The notes: generated by a model from the letters alone, not told the origin. Positions 10,964-22,454 are shown, counted from the first letter of the stretch. The stretch is 47,859 nt of DNA from Cupriavidus gilardii J11 (GCF_007829435.1 NZ_VLJN01000026.1:18028-65886), one strand, 5' to 3'. Numbers and translations are program-made.

Positions 10964-11081
10964 GCGCTCTCCCCCGGCCCCTCTCCCGCTTTGCGGGAGA
11001 GGGGAGAACACCGCGAGCGTTCGATACCGCGGCGGTTTGCTCCCCTCTCCCGCAGAGCGGGAGAGGGGCGGGGGAGAGGGC
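10964..11081. repeat. Dispersed palindromic repeat, copy 2 (between convergent gspF and NYN gene)
   Basis: A well-preserved copy with two hairpins, CTCCCGCTTTGCGGGAG and CTCCCGCAGAGCGGGAG, inside a larger inverted repeat whose arms read about CTCTCCCCCGGCC and GGCGGGGGAGAG. It lies between the converging ends of gspF and the NYN-domain gene, where it could act as a two-way transcription terminator, although no U-tract follows. Confidence 0.85.
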
Positions 11082-11112
11082 AGTCCGAGCCCCCCAACGC
11101 CCTACCCGCCCC

Positions 11113-12429
<1,317 letters not shown>

Positions 12430-12728
12430 CGGTGGTTCCTGGAAACGGTGCGCCGCCGCTGGCGGCTGCCCGAGCGCGCGCCGGCATGATGCGGCGCGCG
12501 GGGCATGGGTTCTACGTTTGCCGTGCAGTGTACACGCGATCCACTGTCCATCCGGGAAACCGTGTATCCGGCCACGCACGCCATGCTGCGCCGCAGGGTG
12601 CCTCGGCCGGGGGGCCGGTGCTACCATTCGCCAAAGAGACACGGCCGTTCACGCCTTCACAAGAGGCCACCGCGGCTGCCCCCCACCAATGAGTCGGTGA
12701 TCCCGACTGCATGCCAAGAGGAGCACTT

Positions 12729-15700
12729 ATGAATGCCCCCCTGACCCCTCCGGTCAGCGACGCCATCCGCCGGGCGCTCGCCAACGTTACCCTTGACGAC
12801 AAATACACGCTGGAGCGCGGCCGCATCTATATCAGCGGCACGCAGGCCCTGGTGCGCCTGCCCATGCTGCAGCAGGAACGCGACCGCGCCGCCGGGCTGA
12901 ACACGGCCGGCTTTATCTCGGGCTATCGCGGGTCGCCTTTGGGCGCGCTGGACCAGGCGCTGTGGAAGGCCAAGGCGCACCTGGGCGCCCATCAGATCGT
13001 ATTCCAGCCGGGCCTGAACGAAGACCTCGCCGCCACCGCCGTGTGGGGCTCGCAGCAGGTCAACATGTACCCCGGGGCTAAGTACGACGGCGTGTTCGGC
13101 ATGTGGTACGGCAAGGGGCCGGGCGTGGACCGCACCGGCGACGTCTTCAAGCACGCCAACTCGGCCGGCTCGTCGCGGCACGGCGGCGTGCTGGTGCTGG
13201 CGGGCGACGACCACTCGGCGAAGTCGTCGACGCTGGCGCACCAGTCCGAACATATCTTCAAGGCCTGCGGGCTGCCGGTGCTGTTCCCGGCCAACGTGCA
13301 GGAATACCTCGACTACGGCCTGCATGGCTGGGCGATGAGCCGCTATTCGGGGCTCTGGGTGGCGATGAAGTGCGTCACCGACGTGGTGGAATCGTCGGCG
13401 TCGGTCGAGCTCGACCCGCACCGCGTGCAGATCGCGCTGCCGCAGGACTTCGTGATGCCGCCGGACGGCCTCAATATCCGCTGGCCCGACCCGCCGCTGG
13501 TGCAGGAAGCGCGGCTGCTCGACTACAAGTGGTATGCCGCGCTGGCCTATGTTCGCGCCAACGGCATCGACCGCATCGAGATCGATTCCCCGCACGCGCG
13601 CTTCGGCATCATGACCGCCGGCAAGGCGTACCTGGATACGCGGCAGGCGCTGGCCGACCTCGGCCTGGACCGCGAGACCTGCGAGCGCATCGGCATCCGG
13701 CTGTACAAGGTCGGCTGCGTGTGGCCGCTGGAAGCGCAGGGCGCGCGCGCCTTCGCCGAAGGGCTGCAGGAAATCCTGGTAGTCGAGGAAAAGCGCCAGA
13801 TCATGGAGTACGCGCTGAAGGAAGAGCTGTACAACTGGCGCGACGACGTGCGGCCCAAGGTCTACGGCAAGTTTGACGAGAAGGACAACGCCGGCGGCGA
13901 ATGGTCGATCCCGCAGAGCAACTGGCTGCTACCGGCGCACTACGAGCTATCGCCGGCGATCATCGCCAAGGCCATCGCGACCCGCCTGGAAAAGTTCGAT
14001 CTGCCCAGCGACGTGCGCGCCCGCATCGCGGCCCGCATCGCGGTGATCGAGGCGAAGGAACGCGCGCTTGCCACGCCGCGCGTGGCGGCCGAGCGCAAGC
14101 CGTGGTTCTGCTCGGGCTGTCCGCACAACACGTCGACCAACGTGCCCGAGGGCTCCCGCGCGATGGCGGGCATCGGCTGCCACTACATGACGGTATGGAT
14201 GGACCGCAACACCAGCACATTCAGCCAGATGGGCGGCGAAGGGGTGGCGTGGATAGGGCAGGCGCCGTTCGCCGGCGACAAGCATGTGTTCGCCAACCTG
14301 GGCGATGGCACCTACTTCCACTCGGGACTGCTGGCCATTCGCGCGGCGATCGCGGCGGGCGTCAATATCACCTACAAGATTCTCTACAACGACGCGGTCG
14401 CGATGACCGGCGGCCAGCCGGTGGACGGCCAGCTGTCGGTGCAGGACATCGCGTTCCAGGTCGCGGCCGAGGGCGCCAGGCGCATCGTCATCGTCAGCGA
14501 CGAGCCGGAGAAGTACACCGCGGCGATCCGGCTGCCCGACGGCGTGCAGGTGCACCACCGCGATGAGCTCGACCGCATCCAGCGCGAACTGCGCGAGATT
14601 CCGGGCACCACCATCCTGATCTACGACCAGACCTGCGCCACGGAGAAGCGCCGGCGCCGCAAGCGCGGGGCCTATCCCGATCCGGCGCGGCGCGCCTTCA
14701 TCAACGACGCGGTGTGCGAGGGCTGTGGCGACTGCTCCGTCAAGTCCAACTGCCTGTCCGTGGAGCCGCTGGAAACCGAACTGGGCACCAAACGCAAGAT
14801 CAACCAGTCAACCTGCAACAAGGACTTTTCCTGCGTCAACGGGTTCTGCCCGAGCTTCGTGACGGCCGAGGGTGCGCAGTTGCGCAAGCCCGAACGGCAT
14901 GGCGTGGCGATGGAGGGCCTGCCGCCGCTGCCGATGCCGCAGATGCCTGAGCTGACGCGGCCGTTCGGCATTCTGGTGACCGGCGTGGGCGGCACCGGCG
15001 TGGTGACGATCGGCGGGCTGCTGGGCATGGCCGCGCATCTCGAGCAGAAGGGCGTGACGGTGCTCGACATGGCGGGGCTGGCGCAGAAGGGCGGCGCGGT
15101 GCTGTCGCATGTGCAGATCGCCGCGCGGCCGGAAGACATCCACGCCACGCGCATCGCGATGGGCGAGGCCGATCTGGTGATCGGCTGCGATGCCATCGTG
15201 TCGGCCACCGACGAGGTCCTGTCGAAGACGCAAGGCGGCCGCACGCGCGCGGTGGTCAATACCGCGCAAACCCCGACCGCCGACTTCATCCGCAACCCGA
15301 AGTGGCAGTTCCCCGGCCTGTCGGCCGAGCAGGACGTGCGCAACGCGGTGGGTGAGCAGTGCGAATTCGTCAATGCCAGCGCGCTCGCCGTATCGCTGCT
15401 GGGCGATGCGATCTACACCAACCCGCTGATCCTCGGCTATGCGTGGCAGAAGGGGTGGGTGCCGCTGTCGCTGGACGCCATGCAGCGCGCCATCGAGCTG
15501 AACGGCGTGTCGGTGGACAAGAACAAGGCTGCGTTTGAATGGGGCCGCCATCTGGCGCATGATCCCGAGCGCGTGCTGCCGCTGGCCGGCGAGCTGAAGA
15601 CGAGCGCCGAGGGCGCGGACGTCGTGAAGCTGCCGACCTCGTCCGGCGCGCTGCTGGAAAAGCTGATCGCGCATCGTGCCGGCCACCTGTCCGCGTATCA

Positions 15701-16322
15701 GGACGCCGCGTATGCCCAGCGCTATCGCGACGACGTGAATCGCGTCCGCGCCGCCGAGAGCGCGCTGGTCGGCAGCGGCAAGCCGTTGCCGCTGACCGAG
15801 GCCGTGGCGCGCAACCTTGCCAAGCTGATGGCGTACAAGGACGAGTACGAAGTGGCGCGGCTCTATACCGATCCGGCCTTCCTCGACAAGCTGCGCAATC
15901 AGTTCGAGGGCGAGCCCGGGATCGACTATCAGCTGAACTTCTGGCTGGCGCCGCCGCTACTGGCCAGGCGCGATGCGCAGGGGCATCTGGTCAAGCGGCG
16001 CTTCGGGCCGTGGACGATGCGTGCCTTCCGGCTGCTGGCGCGGCTGAAGGGCCTGCGCGGCGGCCCGCTGGACGTGTTCGGCAAGACCGCCGAGCGGCGT
16101 ACCGAACGGGCGCTGATCGGCGAGTATCGGGCGCTGCTGGACGAGCTGATTGCCGGCCTGAAGGCAGACAATCACGCCACCGCGATTGCGCTGGCCAGCC
16201 TGCCCGACGATATCCGCGGTTTCGGGCACGTGAAGGAAAACAACCTGAAGGCGGCGCGGGCGCGGTGGGCAAGGCTGCAGGAGGAATTCCGCAATCCGAA
16301 GGTGGGGGAGCGGGCGGCTTGA
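12729..16322 (+). CDS. Indolepyruvate ferredoxin oxidoreductase, single-chain type
   Basis: A 1197-residue fused 2-oxoacid:ferredoxin oxidoreductase. It would oxidatively decarboxylate aryl pyruvates or related 2-oxoacids to acyl-CoA, using thiamine diphosphate, CoA and an iron-sulfur cluster. Motifs: GYRGSPLGALD near residue 62 in the N-terminal domain, CSGCPHNTST near 460, the thiamine diphosphate motif GDGTYFHSG near 525, a Cys cluster CEGCGDCS...C near 663 followed by CVNGFCPSF, and a gamma-type domain with GVGGTGVVTIGG near 753. Start ATG at 12729 has the ribosome-binding site AGAGGAG eight bases upstream. The 300-bp gap upstream (12430-12728) shows no gene. It is transcribed alone. Confidence 0.93.
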   Translation: MNAPLTPPVSDAIRRALANVTLDDKYTLERGRIYISGTQALVRLPMLQQERDRAAGLNTAGFISGYRGSPLGALDQALWKAKAHLGAHQIVFQPGLNEDLAATAVWGSQQVNMYPGAKYDGVFGMWYGKGPGVDRTGDVFKHANSAGSSRHGGVLVLAGDDHSAKSSTLAHQSEHIFKACGLPVLFPANVQEYLDYGLHGWAMSRYSGLWVAMKCVTDVVESSASVELDPHRVQIALPQDFVMPPDGLNIRWPDPPLVQEARLLDYKWYAALAYVRANGIDRIEIDSPHARFGIMTAGKAYLDTRQALADLGLDRETCERIGIRLYKVGCVWPLEAQGARAFAEGLQEILVVEEKRQIMEYALKEELYNWRDDVRPKVYGKFDEKDNAGGEWSIPQSNWLLPAHYELSPAIIAKAIATRLEKFDLPSDVRARIAARIAVIEAKERALATPRVAAERKPWFCSGCPHNTSTNVPEGSRAMAGIGCHYMTVWMDRNTSTFSQMGGEGVAWIGQAPFAGDKHVFANLGDGTYFHSGLLAIRAAIAAGVNITYKILYNDAVAMTGGQPVDGQLSVQDIAFQVAAEGARRIVIVSDEPEKYTAAIRLPDGVQVHHRDELDRIQRELREIPGTTILIYDQTCATEKRRRRKRGAYPDPARRAFINDAVCEGCGDCSVKSNCLSVEPLETELGTKRKINQSTCNKDFSCVNGFCPSFVTAEGAQLRKPERHGVAMEGLPPLPMPQMPELTRPFGILVTGVGGTGVVTIGGLLGMAAHLEQKGVTVLDMAGLAQKGGAVLSHVQIAARPEDIHATRIAMGEADLVIGCDAIVSATDEVLSKTQGGRTRAVVNTAQTPTADFIRNPKWQFPGLSAEQDVRNAVGEQCEFVNASALAVSLLGDAIYTNPLILGYAWQKGWVPLSLDAMQRAIELNGVSVDKNKAAFEWGRHLAHDPERVLPLAGELKTSAEGADVVKLPTSSGALLEKLIAHRAGHLSAYQDAAYAQRYRDDVNRVRAAESALVGSGKPLPLTEAVARNLAKLMAYKDEYEVARLYTDPAFLDKLRNQFEGEPGIDYQLNFWLAPPLLARRDAQGHLVKRRFGPWTMRAFRLLARLKGLRGGPLDVFGKTAERRTERALIGEYRALLDELIAGLKADNHATAIALASLPDDIRGFGHVKENNLKAARARWARLQEEFRNPKVGERAA

Positions 16323-16360
16323 GTTGTTGTTCCGGGGGGCGCTGGTGGTTGGCTGTTGCT

Positions 16361-16477
16361 GCCCTCTCCCCCGGCCCCTCTCCCGCTTTGCGGGAGAGGG
16401 GAGCACACCGTCGGCACATCAAACGCTCCCGGTTTTCTCCCCTCTCCCGCTCGCGGGAGAGGGGCGGGGGAGAGGGC
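16361..16477. repeat. Dispersed palindromic repeat, copy 3 (between convergent genes)
   Basis: The best-preserved copy: hairpins CTCCCGCTTTGCGGGAG and CTCCCGCTCGCGGGAG are nested in outer arms GCCCTCTCCCCCGGCCCC and the near-complement ending GGGGGAGAGGGC. It sits between the converging ends of the indolepyruvate oxidoreductase gene and the HD-domain gene. Confidence 0.87.
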
Positions 16478-16500
16478 AGCCACAGCCCACACCAGAGCCC

Positions 16501-17139
16501 CTACCCCTTCGCCACCCCCACTCCCTCTTCCCCCTTCCTCACATACATCGACTGCCGCGGCCGCGCCAGCACGCGGCGCACCATCGGCTCGAAAAAGGAC
16601 AAGGGCAGCGTGTCGTAGTCCGGCATGAAGGCCGCCGCATCGTACTTCGCGCAGAACTCCTCGGTGCGCGCGAACAGTTCGGGCTGGTCGCGGAATTGCT
16701 CGCGCAGGTCGCGGTCGAGGCCCAGATGGTGAAAGAAGTAATGCCCCTGGAAAATGCCGTGCTTTTCCACCATCCACAGGTTCTCCGGACTGACGAAGGG
16801 CTTGAGGATCGCCGCCGCGATGTCCGGATGGTTGTAGCTGCCCAGCGTGTCGCCGATGTCGTGCAGCAGCGCGCAGACCACGTATTCCTCGTCACGCCCA
16901 TCGCGGTGGGCCAGTGTCGCGGTCTGCAGGCAGTGGGTGAGCCGGTCGATCGGGAAGCCGCCGCAGTCGCCTTCCAGCAGGCGCAGGTGGGCCAGCACCC
17001 GGTCCGGCAGCGCGGCGGCGTAGGGCATGAATTCGCCGGCAATGGCTGCCCAGTCTTCCCGGGTACCCTGCTCCATATGACGGAAGGTGGCGCGCGGATG
17101 CGCGGACGGCGATCCGCCGGGTTGCTTCGCTTCGCTCAT
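16501..17139 (-). CDS. HD-domain metal-dependent phosphohydrolase-like protein
   Basis: A 212-residue protein with an HD domain: H in CLQTATLAHRD, the HD pair in LLHDIGDTLG, then SYNHPDIAAAIL and HGIFQGHYFFHHLG, giving the set of His and Asp residues that would hold a di-metal centre. The pattern is close to the small HD proteins related to PhnZ and myo-inositol oxygenase, so an oxygenase activity is as possible as phosphohydrolysis. ATG at 17139 has the strong ribosome-binding site AGGAG eight bases upstream. It stands alone, divergent from the MFS gene at 17309. Substrate unknown. Confidence 0.82.
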   Translation of the reverse strand: MSEAKQPGGSPSAHPRATFRHMEQGTREDWAAIAGEFMPYAAALPDRVLAHLRLLEGDCGGFPIDRLTHCLQTATLAHRDGRDEEYVVCALLHDIGDTLGSYNHPDIAAAILKPFVSPENLWMVEKHGIFQGHYFFHHLGLDRDLREQFRDQPELFARTEEFCAKYDAAAFMPDYDTLPLSFFEPMVRRVLARPRQSMYVRKGEEGVGVAKG

Positions 17140-17308
17140 GTTCGTCTCCTGTAGGCGCGCTCGATCGGCGCGTTCCGTTGCATTGTGGCACGCATGGGCC
17201 GATGCGCTGCAATCCGGCCCGACTCGCCGCTACAATCGGGCTTCGAGCCAACCATGCGTCACCGGCAACGTATCGGTGGCGCGGGCGCCGGTGCACACGG
17301 CGCATACC

Positions 17309-18613
17309 ATGACAACCGACCCCTCCTCCGTCTCCGACTCCGATGCGTCCGCTTCCGACGCGTCCGCCCACGGCTTGCATGCCGCCGCTGCCACACCGCC
17401 TGCCGGCCCGCCGCCCCGCCTTGCCTGGGTGCTCGGCCTGACGGAGACCATCTCCTGGGGCACGCTGTACTTCTGCTTCACCGTGTTCATCGAGCCGATG
17501 AGCCACAGCCTGGGCTACGGCAAACCCTTCCTCGCGGGCGGCTATTCGTTGGGGCTGCTGGTATGGGCCTTGTGCTCGTTCGCGGTGGGACGGCTGCTGG
17601 ACCGGGTGCCGGCACGCTGGGTGATGGGCTGCGGCTCCGTGCTGGCGGCCGTGGGCCTGCTGCTGTGGGCATGGTCGCCGAGCCCGACGCTGTTCCTGCT
17701 GATGTGGATACCGCTGGGCCTGGCGATGGCGACCACGCTGTACGAGCCCGCCTTCGTGGTGTTGCGGCAGGCGTACGGCGACAGCTACCAGAAGTCGATC
17801 GTCATCGTCACGCTGGTGGCCGGCTTCGCCAGCACCATTTTCATTCCGCTGGCGCAATGGCTGGTGCTGCATGTCGGCTGGCGCGCCACGCTGGTGGGCT
17901 TCGCCGCGCTGAATCTGCTGGTCTGCGCGCCGCTGCACGCGCGGTTGCGCTATCGGCACCATCCCGGCTACGCGCCGGTGCAGGCGGTGTCGCCGGTATC
18001 GTCGCTGGCGGGCGGCGCGGAACCGGGCATCGCCTCTACCGCCTTGCGGGAGCCGGTGTTCTGGTCGGTGGTGCTCGCCTTCACCGCGCTGGCGGTGGTC
18101 GCGTCGCTGCTTGGCGCCCATCTGATCCCGATGCTCAATGAGAAGGGGCTGCCGGTCGGCGAACAGTTGATCGTCGCGGCCCTGATCGGCCCGGCACAGG
18201 TGATCGGCCGGCTGGCGATGGCGCGGCTGCCCGCCCGACAGCCGGTGCGCATCGCGCTGCCGGTCTATATCGTGATGAGCGCCGGGCTGCTGACGCTGGC
18301 GCTCGGATATGGCTGGTGGCTGATGCTGGCTGCGGTGCTGTACGGGTGCGCCAACGGCATCAATACCATGCTGCGCGCGATCGCCATGCCCGAGCTGATC
18401 TCGCGCCACCATTACGCCACCCTGAACGGGCTGATGATGACGCCGGTACTGCTGATGCAGGCCGCGGCGCCGTGGCTCGGTGCCCTGCTGTGGCGGGCCG
18501 CGGGCGGCTACTGGCTGATGTTGTGGGTGATGGTGGCGCTCGCGTTGACGGCGCTGGGGTCGTTCGCCTTCGCGCTGAGGCGGCGCGGCATGCTCGGCCC
18601 GACGCCGGCCTAG
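17309..18613 (+). CDS. Major facilitator superfamily transporter
   Basis: A 434-residue inner-membrane protein. A Ser/Ala/Asp-rich cytoplasmic tail of about 35 residues precedes twelve predicted hydrophobic segments. The loop between helices 2 and 3 has the MFS motif-A-like sequence GRLLDRVPARWVM. The N-terminal pattern SWGTLYFCFTVF with a long GGYSLGLLVWAL stretch resembles the oxalate/formate-type and monocarboxylate-like branch of MFS. The substrate cannot be told from sequence. The start ATG lacks a clear Shine-Dalgarno sequence, and GTG codons lie upstream in frame. Confidence 0.88.
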   Translation: MTTDPSSVSDSDASASDASAHGLHAAAATPPAGPPPRLAWVLGLTETISWGTLYFCFTVFIEPMSHSLGYGKPFLAGGYSLGLLVWALCSFAVGRLLDRVPARWVMGCGSVLAAVGLLLWAWSPSPTLFLLMWIPLGLAMATTLYEPAFVVLRQAYGDSYQKSIVIVTLVAGFASTIFIPLAQWLVLHVGWRATLVGFAALNLLVCAPLHARLRYRHHPGYAPVQAVSPVSSLAGGAEPGIASTALREPVFWSVVLAFTALAVVASLLGAHLIPMLNEKGLPVGEQLIVAALIGPAQVIGRLAMARLPARQPVRIALPVYIVMSAGLLTLALGYGWWLMLAAVLYGCANGINTMLRAIAMPELISRHHYATLNGLMMTPVLLMQAAAPWLGALLWRAAGGYWLMLWVMVALALTALGSFAFALRRRGMLGPTPA

Positions 18614-18743
18614 GACGCCGTGCCGCGGCCCCGTGGCCCGTGAAGGAACTTGTCATCCGTTTGTGAGACCATCCAGGATCGTCCGACACACTGGGTGCCG
18701 CCACTCAGTGCACGCGGCCGTTCAACGTATCACTGGTCCTGCC

Positions 18744-20051
18744 TTGTCCGAAGCCTCTCCCGATTCCGCCGTTTCCTCCGCTTTAAGCCCGCCCGCGCTG
18801 CGCGGCGTGGAGCGCGCCGCCTGGGCCACCATGGCGCTGTTCTTCGTCAACGGCGCCACCTTCGCCACCTGGGGCGTTCATATTCCGACCATCAAGGCCC
18901 GCTTCGGCCTGTCCGATGCCGCGCTGTCGATCGCGATGTTCGTCGTGGCGGGCGGCGCCATCCTGGTGATGGGGCCGGTCGGTCGATGGGTCGCCCGCGT
19001 GGGCAGCGGCCGTGCGTGCATGCTCGCGACGATTCCGTACGCGATCGCGACCATGTCGATCCTGGCGATGCCGTCGTACCTGTGGCTGCTGCCGGCCCTG
19101 CTCGCCTTCGGCATGGCCAACGCCGCCTTCGACGTGGCGATGAACGCCCAGGCCGCCACGGTCGAGGCGGCACGGCCACGGCCGATCATGTCGGCGCTGC
19201 ATGGCATGTTCAGCCTGGGAGGCATGGTGGGGGCCGCGGTCGGCGGGCTGGCGATCGGCGCCGGCGTGCCGCCGTTCGCGCATGCCACCGGCATGGCTCT
19301 GCTGACAGCCGCGGTCGGCATCGCCAGCACACGCTGGCTGATGGCCGATCATCCGGTGCCGCCGTCGACCGACAGCCACCGGCACCATGCGGCGCGCGCG
19401 GTGTGGCTGCTGGGGCTGATGGCGTTCCTGGGTCTGGTGGGCGAAGGATCGATGTACGACTGGTCGACCGTCTATATGCGCGAGATCGCGGCCGCGCCGC
19501 TGGGCTGGATCAGCCTGGGCTACGCCGCGTTTTCCGGGGGGATGGCGCTGGGCCGCTTCACCGGCGACCGCGTACGTGCCCGCTTTGGCGATGACCGCAC
19601 GCTGTGGGGCAGCGCCTGGATGTGCTTTGCCGGCATTGCGCTGGCGCTGGTCTGGCCCGCTCCCGCCGCCACGCTGGCGGGATTCGCGCTGATGGGGCTG
19701 GGCGCGGCGAATATGGTGCCGATCTTTTTCGTGGCGGCCTCGCGGCTGCCCGGCGTGGCACCGGCAGAGTCGATCGCGCGCGTCGCCCGCCTCGCCTATG
19801 TGGGAATGCTGCTCGGTCCGGTGATCATCGGCAGCGTCGCCCATGCGGCCAATCTGCGCTACGGGCTGGCCGTGGTGGTGCTGATCATGGGCTGGATCGC
19901 GCTGTTCGGCGTACGGCTGGCCCGCCCCTACCTGGGTAACGGCCACCGCCCGGGCGCAGGCGAACCGGGCGGCTCTCACGCCGCCAACACGGGCGGCGAT
20001 GGCACGCCTGCGCCGTCGAACACGAAGGTATCCATCGCCAGCACGCCATAG
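18744..20051 (+). CDS. Major facilitator superfamily transporter, FucP/YbjJ-like
   Basis: A protein of about 435 residues with twelve hydrophobic segments. The start FFVNGATFATWGVHIPTIK and the stretch ANAAFDVAMNAQAATVE in helix 4 are typical of the YbjJ-like MFS group; several members have only putative sugar or metabolite roles. The start is uncertain: TTG at 18744 (reading MSEASPDS) is proposed, while ATG at 18831 would cut into helix 1. The last 76 bp overlap the 3' end of the convergent dioxygenase gene, encoding a hydrophilic tail. Confidence 0.82.
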   Translation: MSEASPDSAVSSALSPPALRGVERAAWATMALFFVNGATFATWGVHIPTIKARFGLSDAALSIAMFVVAGGAILVMGPVGRWVARVGSGRACMLATIPYAIATMSILAMPSYLWLLPALLAFGMANAAFDVAMNAQAATVEAARPRPIMSALHGMFSLGGMVGAAVGGLAIGAGVPPFAHATGMALLTAAVGIASTRWLMADHPVPPSTDSHRHHAARAVWLLGLMAFLGLVGEGSMYDWSTVYMREIAAAPLGWISLGYAAFSGGMALGRFTGDRVRARFGDDRTLWGSAWMCFAGIALALVWPAPAATLAGFALMGLGAANMVPIFFVAASRLPGVAPAESIARVARLAYVGMLLGPVIIGSVAHAANLRYGLAVVVLIMGWIALFGVRLARPYLGNGHRPGAGEPGGSHAANTGGDGTPAPSNTKVSIASTP

Positions 20052-20857
20052 GTCACCGCGTCGACCGGCCGCGCGACGGACGTCCGCCCGCCGCCCGGCG
20101 CCGGCTGCGCCGGCCCCAGTGCCGCGCCGAGCACGACGAAGAATGGCAGCAGATGTTCGTCGGTGGGATGGGCACGATGGGCGTACGGCGCCTGCTGCCG
20201 ATATCCGGCGATCCGTGTGGTGTCGCCGGTGCGCAGTGCCTCCTCCATCGCGTCGATCATCCAGCCGCGGAACGCCTCGACATAGGACTGCGTCGGCACG
20301 CCATGTTGGGCCGGACGCTCGCCGCCGAAAATCTCGCGCAAATTGTGCGTGAAGCTGCCCGAGCCGACGATCAGCACGCCCTCGTCGCGCAGTGGCCTCA
20401 GCGCGCGGCCAATGGCGATCTGCGTGGCCGGCGCCAGGTAGGGATTCAATGCGAGTTGCACCACCGGCACATCGGCGTCGGGGAACATATAGCGCAGCGG
20501 CAGCCAGGCGCCGTGATCCAGCGGACGTTCCTCGTCGCGCGCCACATAGCCCGCGCCTTCGATACGGGCCGCCTCGATCAGCGACTTGACGCGGTCGGCC
20601 AGCGCGGGCGAGCCCGGCGCGTCGTAGCGCAACGCATAGAGCTGCGGCGGAAAGCCGCCGAAATCGTGCCATGCCTCCTGACGTTCGCGCACCGTGACGG
20701 CCAGCGTGCTGTAGATCCAGTGCGCCGATATCACCAGCACCGCGCGCGGGCGGGCGGCGCGCAGCGAGGCGCCCAGCGTGTCGAACGCGGCGCCCACCGG
20801 CCCCGGCTCCAGCGCAAGCATCGGCGAACCGTGGGACACATAGAGGGCGGGAAGCAT
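19976..20857 (-). CDS. Extradiol ring-cleavage dioxygenase, DODA/LigB type
   Basis: A 293-residue class III enzyme of the 4,5-DOPA dioxygenase family. Conserved metal-site segments are visible: YVSHGSPMLAL at the N-terminus, VISAHWIYS, DHGAWLPLRYMFPDA and GSGSFTHNLRE. These His residues form the Zn or Fe site in family members. In E. coli the homologue acts on L-DOPA, and plant relatives make betalamic acid; the physiological substrate here is unknown. ATG at 20857 is preferred over a start 36 bp upstream because AAGGA stands about nine bases before it. The 3' end overlaps the convergent MFS gene by 76 bp. Confidence 0.88.
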   Translation of the reverse strand: MLPALYVSHGSPMLALEPGPVGAAFDTLGASLRAARPRAVLVISAHWIYSTLAVTVRERQEAWHDFGGFPPQLYALRYDAPGSPALADRVKSLIEAARIEGAGYVARDEERPLDHGAWLPLRYMFPDADVPVVQLALNPYLAPATQIAIGRALRPLRDEGVLIVGSGSFTHNLREIFGGERPAQHGVPTQSYVEAFRGWMIDAMEEALRTGDTTRIAGYRQQAPYAHRAHPTDEHLLPFFVVLGAALGPAQPAPGGGRTSVARPVDAVTYGVLAMDTFVFDGAGVPSPPVLAA

Positions 20858-20982
20858 GGCAAGTCCTTGTGCGTAACGGCCCGATCGGCCCATGACGCAC
20901 AGTGTCGCAAACCGTGGCGGCGCGTGGATGCAGCCGATACGGATCGGTCGGTCAATTTCTTTGAACGGAGAGGCGCACGGCG

Positions 20983-21894
20983 TCAGCCGGATGACTCCGC
21001 ACCGCCTCCCGCGACGTGCGGCGCGCCGGCCAGCGCGTTGAGCGGAATCTTCAGGTAGCGCACACCGTTATCCTCCGCCGGCGGCAGCTCGCCGGCGCGG
21101 ATATTCACCTGGAGCGACGGCAGGATCAGCGTCGGCATGTCCAGCGTGGCGTCCCGGGCGGTGCGCATGCGAACGAAATCGTCTTCCGACACCCGGTCGT
21201 TCACATGGATGTTGCCCGCGCGCTGTGCCGCGACCGTGGTGCGCCATGCGGGCTGCCGCCCATCGGGAGGGTAGTCGTGACAGACATAGACGATCGTCTC
21301 GGGCGGCAGCGCCAGGATGCGTCGGATCGACCGGTACAGCACGCGCGCATCGCCGCCGGGAAAGTCGGCGCGTGCGGAACCGACGTCCGGCATGAACAGC
21401 GTGTCGCCGACGAATGCGGCGCCATCGATCAGATAGGCCATATCGGCAGGCGTATGGCCCGGCACGAGCAGCGCGGTGGCCTCGATTCCGCCGATGTGGA
21501 AGATCTCGCCATCATGGAACAGATGATCGAACTGCGCGCCATCGGGCAGGAAGGGCCGTTCGAGGTTGTACAGCTTGCCGAAGGTGGCCTGGACTTCGCG
21601 GATCCGTTCGCCGATGGCGATGCGGCCCCCGACGTGCTGTTGCAGGTAACGCGCCGCGGACAGGTGGTCGGCATGGGCGTGCGTTTCCAGGATCCACTGC
21701 ACGGTGAGCCCTCGCTCGCGCACATACGACAGCATCCGGTCGGCCTGCGTGGTGCCGGTGCGTCCCGACTTGATGTCGAAGTCCAGCACCGAGTCGATGA
21801 TGGCCGCGCACCGCGTGGCGTTATCGGTCACGACGTATGACACGGTCCGCGTGCTCTCATCGAAGAAGGCCTCGACGGTGGTGCGATCGGTCAT
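20983..21894 (-). CDS. Metallo-beta-lactamase-fold hydrolase, Blh/persulfide dioxygenase-like
   Basis: A 303-residue protein with the metal-binding motif THAHADH (H72, H74, D76, H77), then PGHTPAD and [10 protein letters not shown]. This pattern and length match the Blh/ETHE1-like branch, which oxidises persulfides (often glutathione persulfide) to sulfite using mononuclear iron. The neighbourhood supports this: the divergent genes at 22012 and 22455 encode YeeE/YedE half-transporters, the partners of Blh in BigR-type sulfide detoxification operons. No BigR/ArsR regulator and no rhodanese are adjacent, so the persulfide role is inferred. Confidence 0.82.
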   Translation of the reverse strand: MTDRTTVEAFFDESTRTVSYVVTDNATRCAAIIDSVLDFDIKSGRTGTTQADRMLSYVRERGLTVQWILETHAHADHLSAARYLQQHVGGRIAIGERIREVQATFGKLYNLERPFLPDGAQFDHLFHDGEIFHIGGIEATALLVPGHTPADMAYLIDGAAFVGDTLFMPDVGSARADFPGGDARVLYRSIRRILALPPETIVYVCHDYPPDGRQPAWRTTVAAQRAGNIHVNDRVSEDDFVRMRTARDATLDMPTLILPSLQVNIRAGELPPAEDNGVRYLKIPLNALAGAPHVAGGGAESSG

Positions 21895-22011
21895 GCGGAC
21901 TCCAGGTGGTGCATCATTTCGGGTGGGCACGCATCCTACTGTAGAACCTGTTCCGCTCAAAGGAACCCTCGCGGGAAAACCGCGGCAATTCCGGAAAATC
22001 GGGAGCAAATC

Positions 22012-22446
22012 GTGAACATCGACTGGAACGCCTTCACGCCGTGGAGTGCACTGATCGGCGGTCTGCTGGTTGGCACGGCCGCCGCCCTGATGGTGCTGCT
22101 CAATGGCCGGATCGCCGGCATCAGCGGCATTGTGGGCGGCCTGCTCAGGCCCCTGCGCGGCGACATCGGCTGGCGCGTCGCCTTCGTCGCCGGACTGCTC
22201 GCCGCACCGGCCCTGTACGGCCTTGCCAGAACGGTCCCCCCGCCAAGGATCGACGCGGGGTGGGCCGGGCTGGTGATCGCCGGACTATTGGTGGGCATCG
22301 GTGCCCGCTACGGCGCCGGCTGCACCAGCGGTCACGGCGTGTGCGGCCTGTCACGGCTGTCGCCGCGCTCGCTGGTGGCCACCATCGTCTTCATGGCCGC
22401 GGGCTTCGCCACCGTGTTCGTGATCCGGCATCTTGTCACCGCGTGA
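22012..22446 (+). CDS. YeeE/YedE family sulfur transporter, half A
   Basis: A 144-residue membrane protein with about four helices, starting at GTG with GGGAG seven bases upstream. The segment [17 protein letters not shown] carries the conserved Cys residues C104 and C111 of the YeeE/YedE (DUF395) family, whose members import thiosulfate or related sulfur species by passing them between cysteines. The half-size and the pairing with the next gene match the PmpA/PmpB arrangement. Divergent from the metallo-hydrolase gene across 117 bp that must contain both promoters. Confidence 0.87.
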   Translation: MNIDWNAFTPWSALIGGLLVGTAAALMVLLNGRIAGISGIVGGLLRPLRGDIGWRVAFVAGLLAAPALYGLARTVPPPRIDAGWAGLVIAGLLVGIGARYGAGCTSGHGVCGLSRLSPRSLVATIVFMAAGFATVFVIRHLVTA

Positions 22447-22454
22447 GGCATGCC

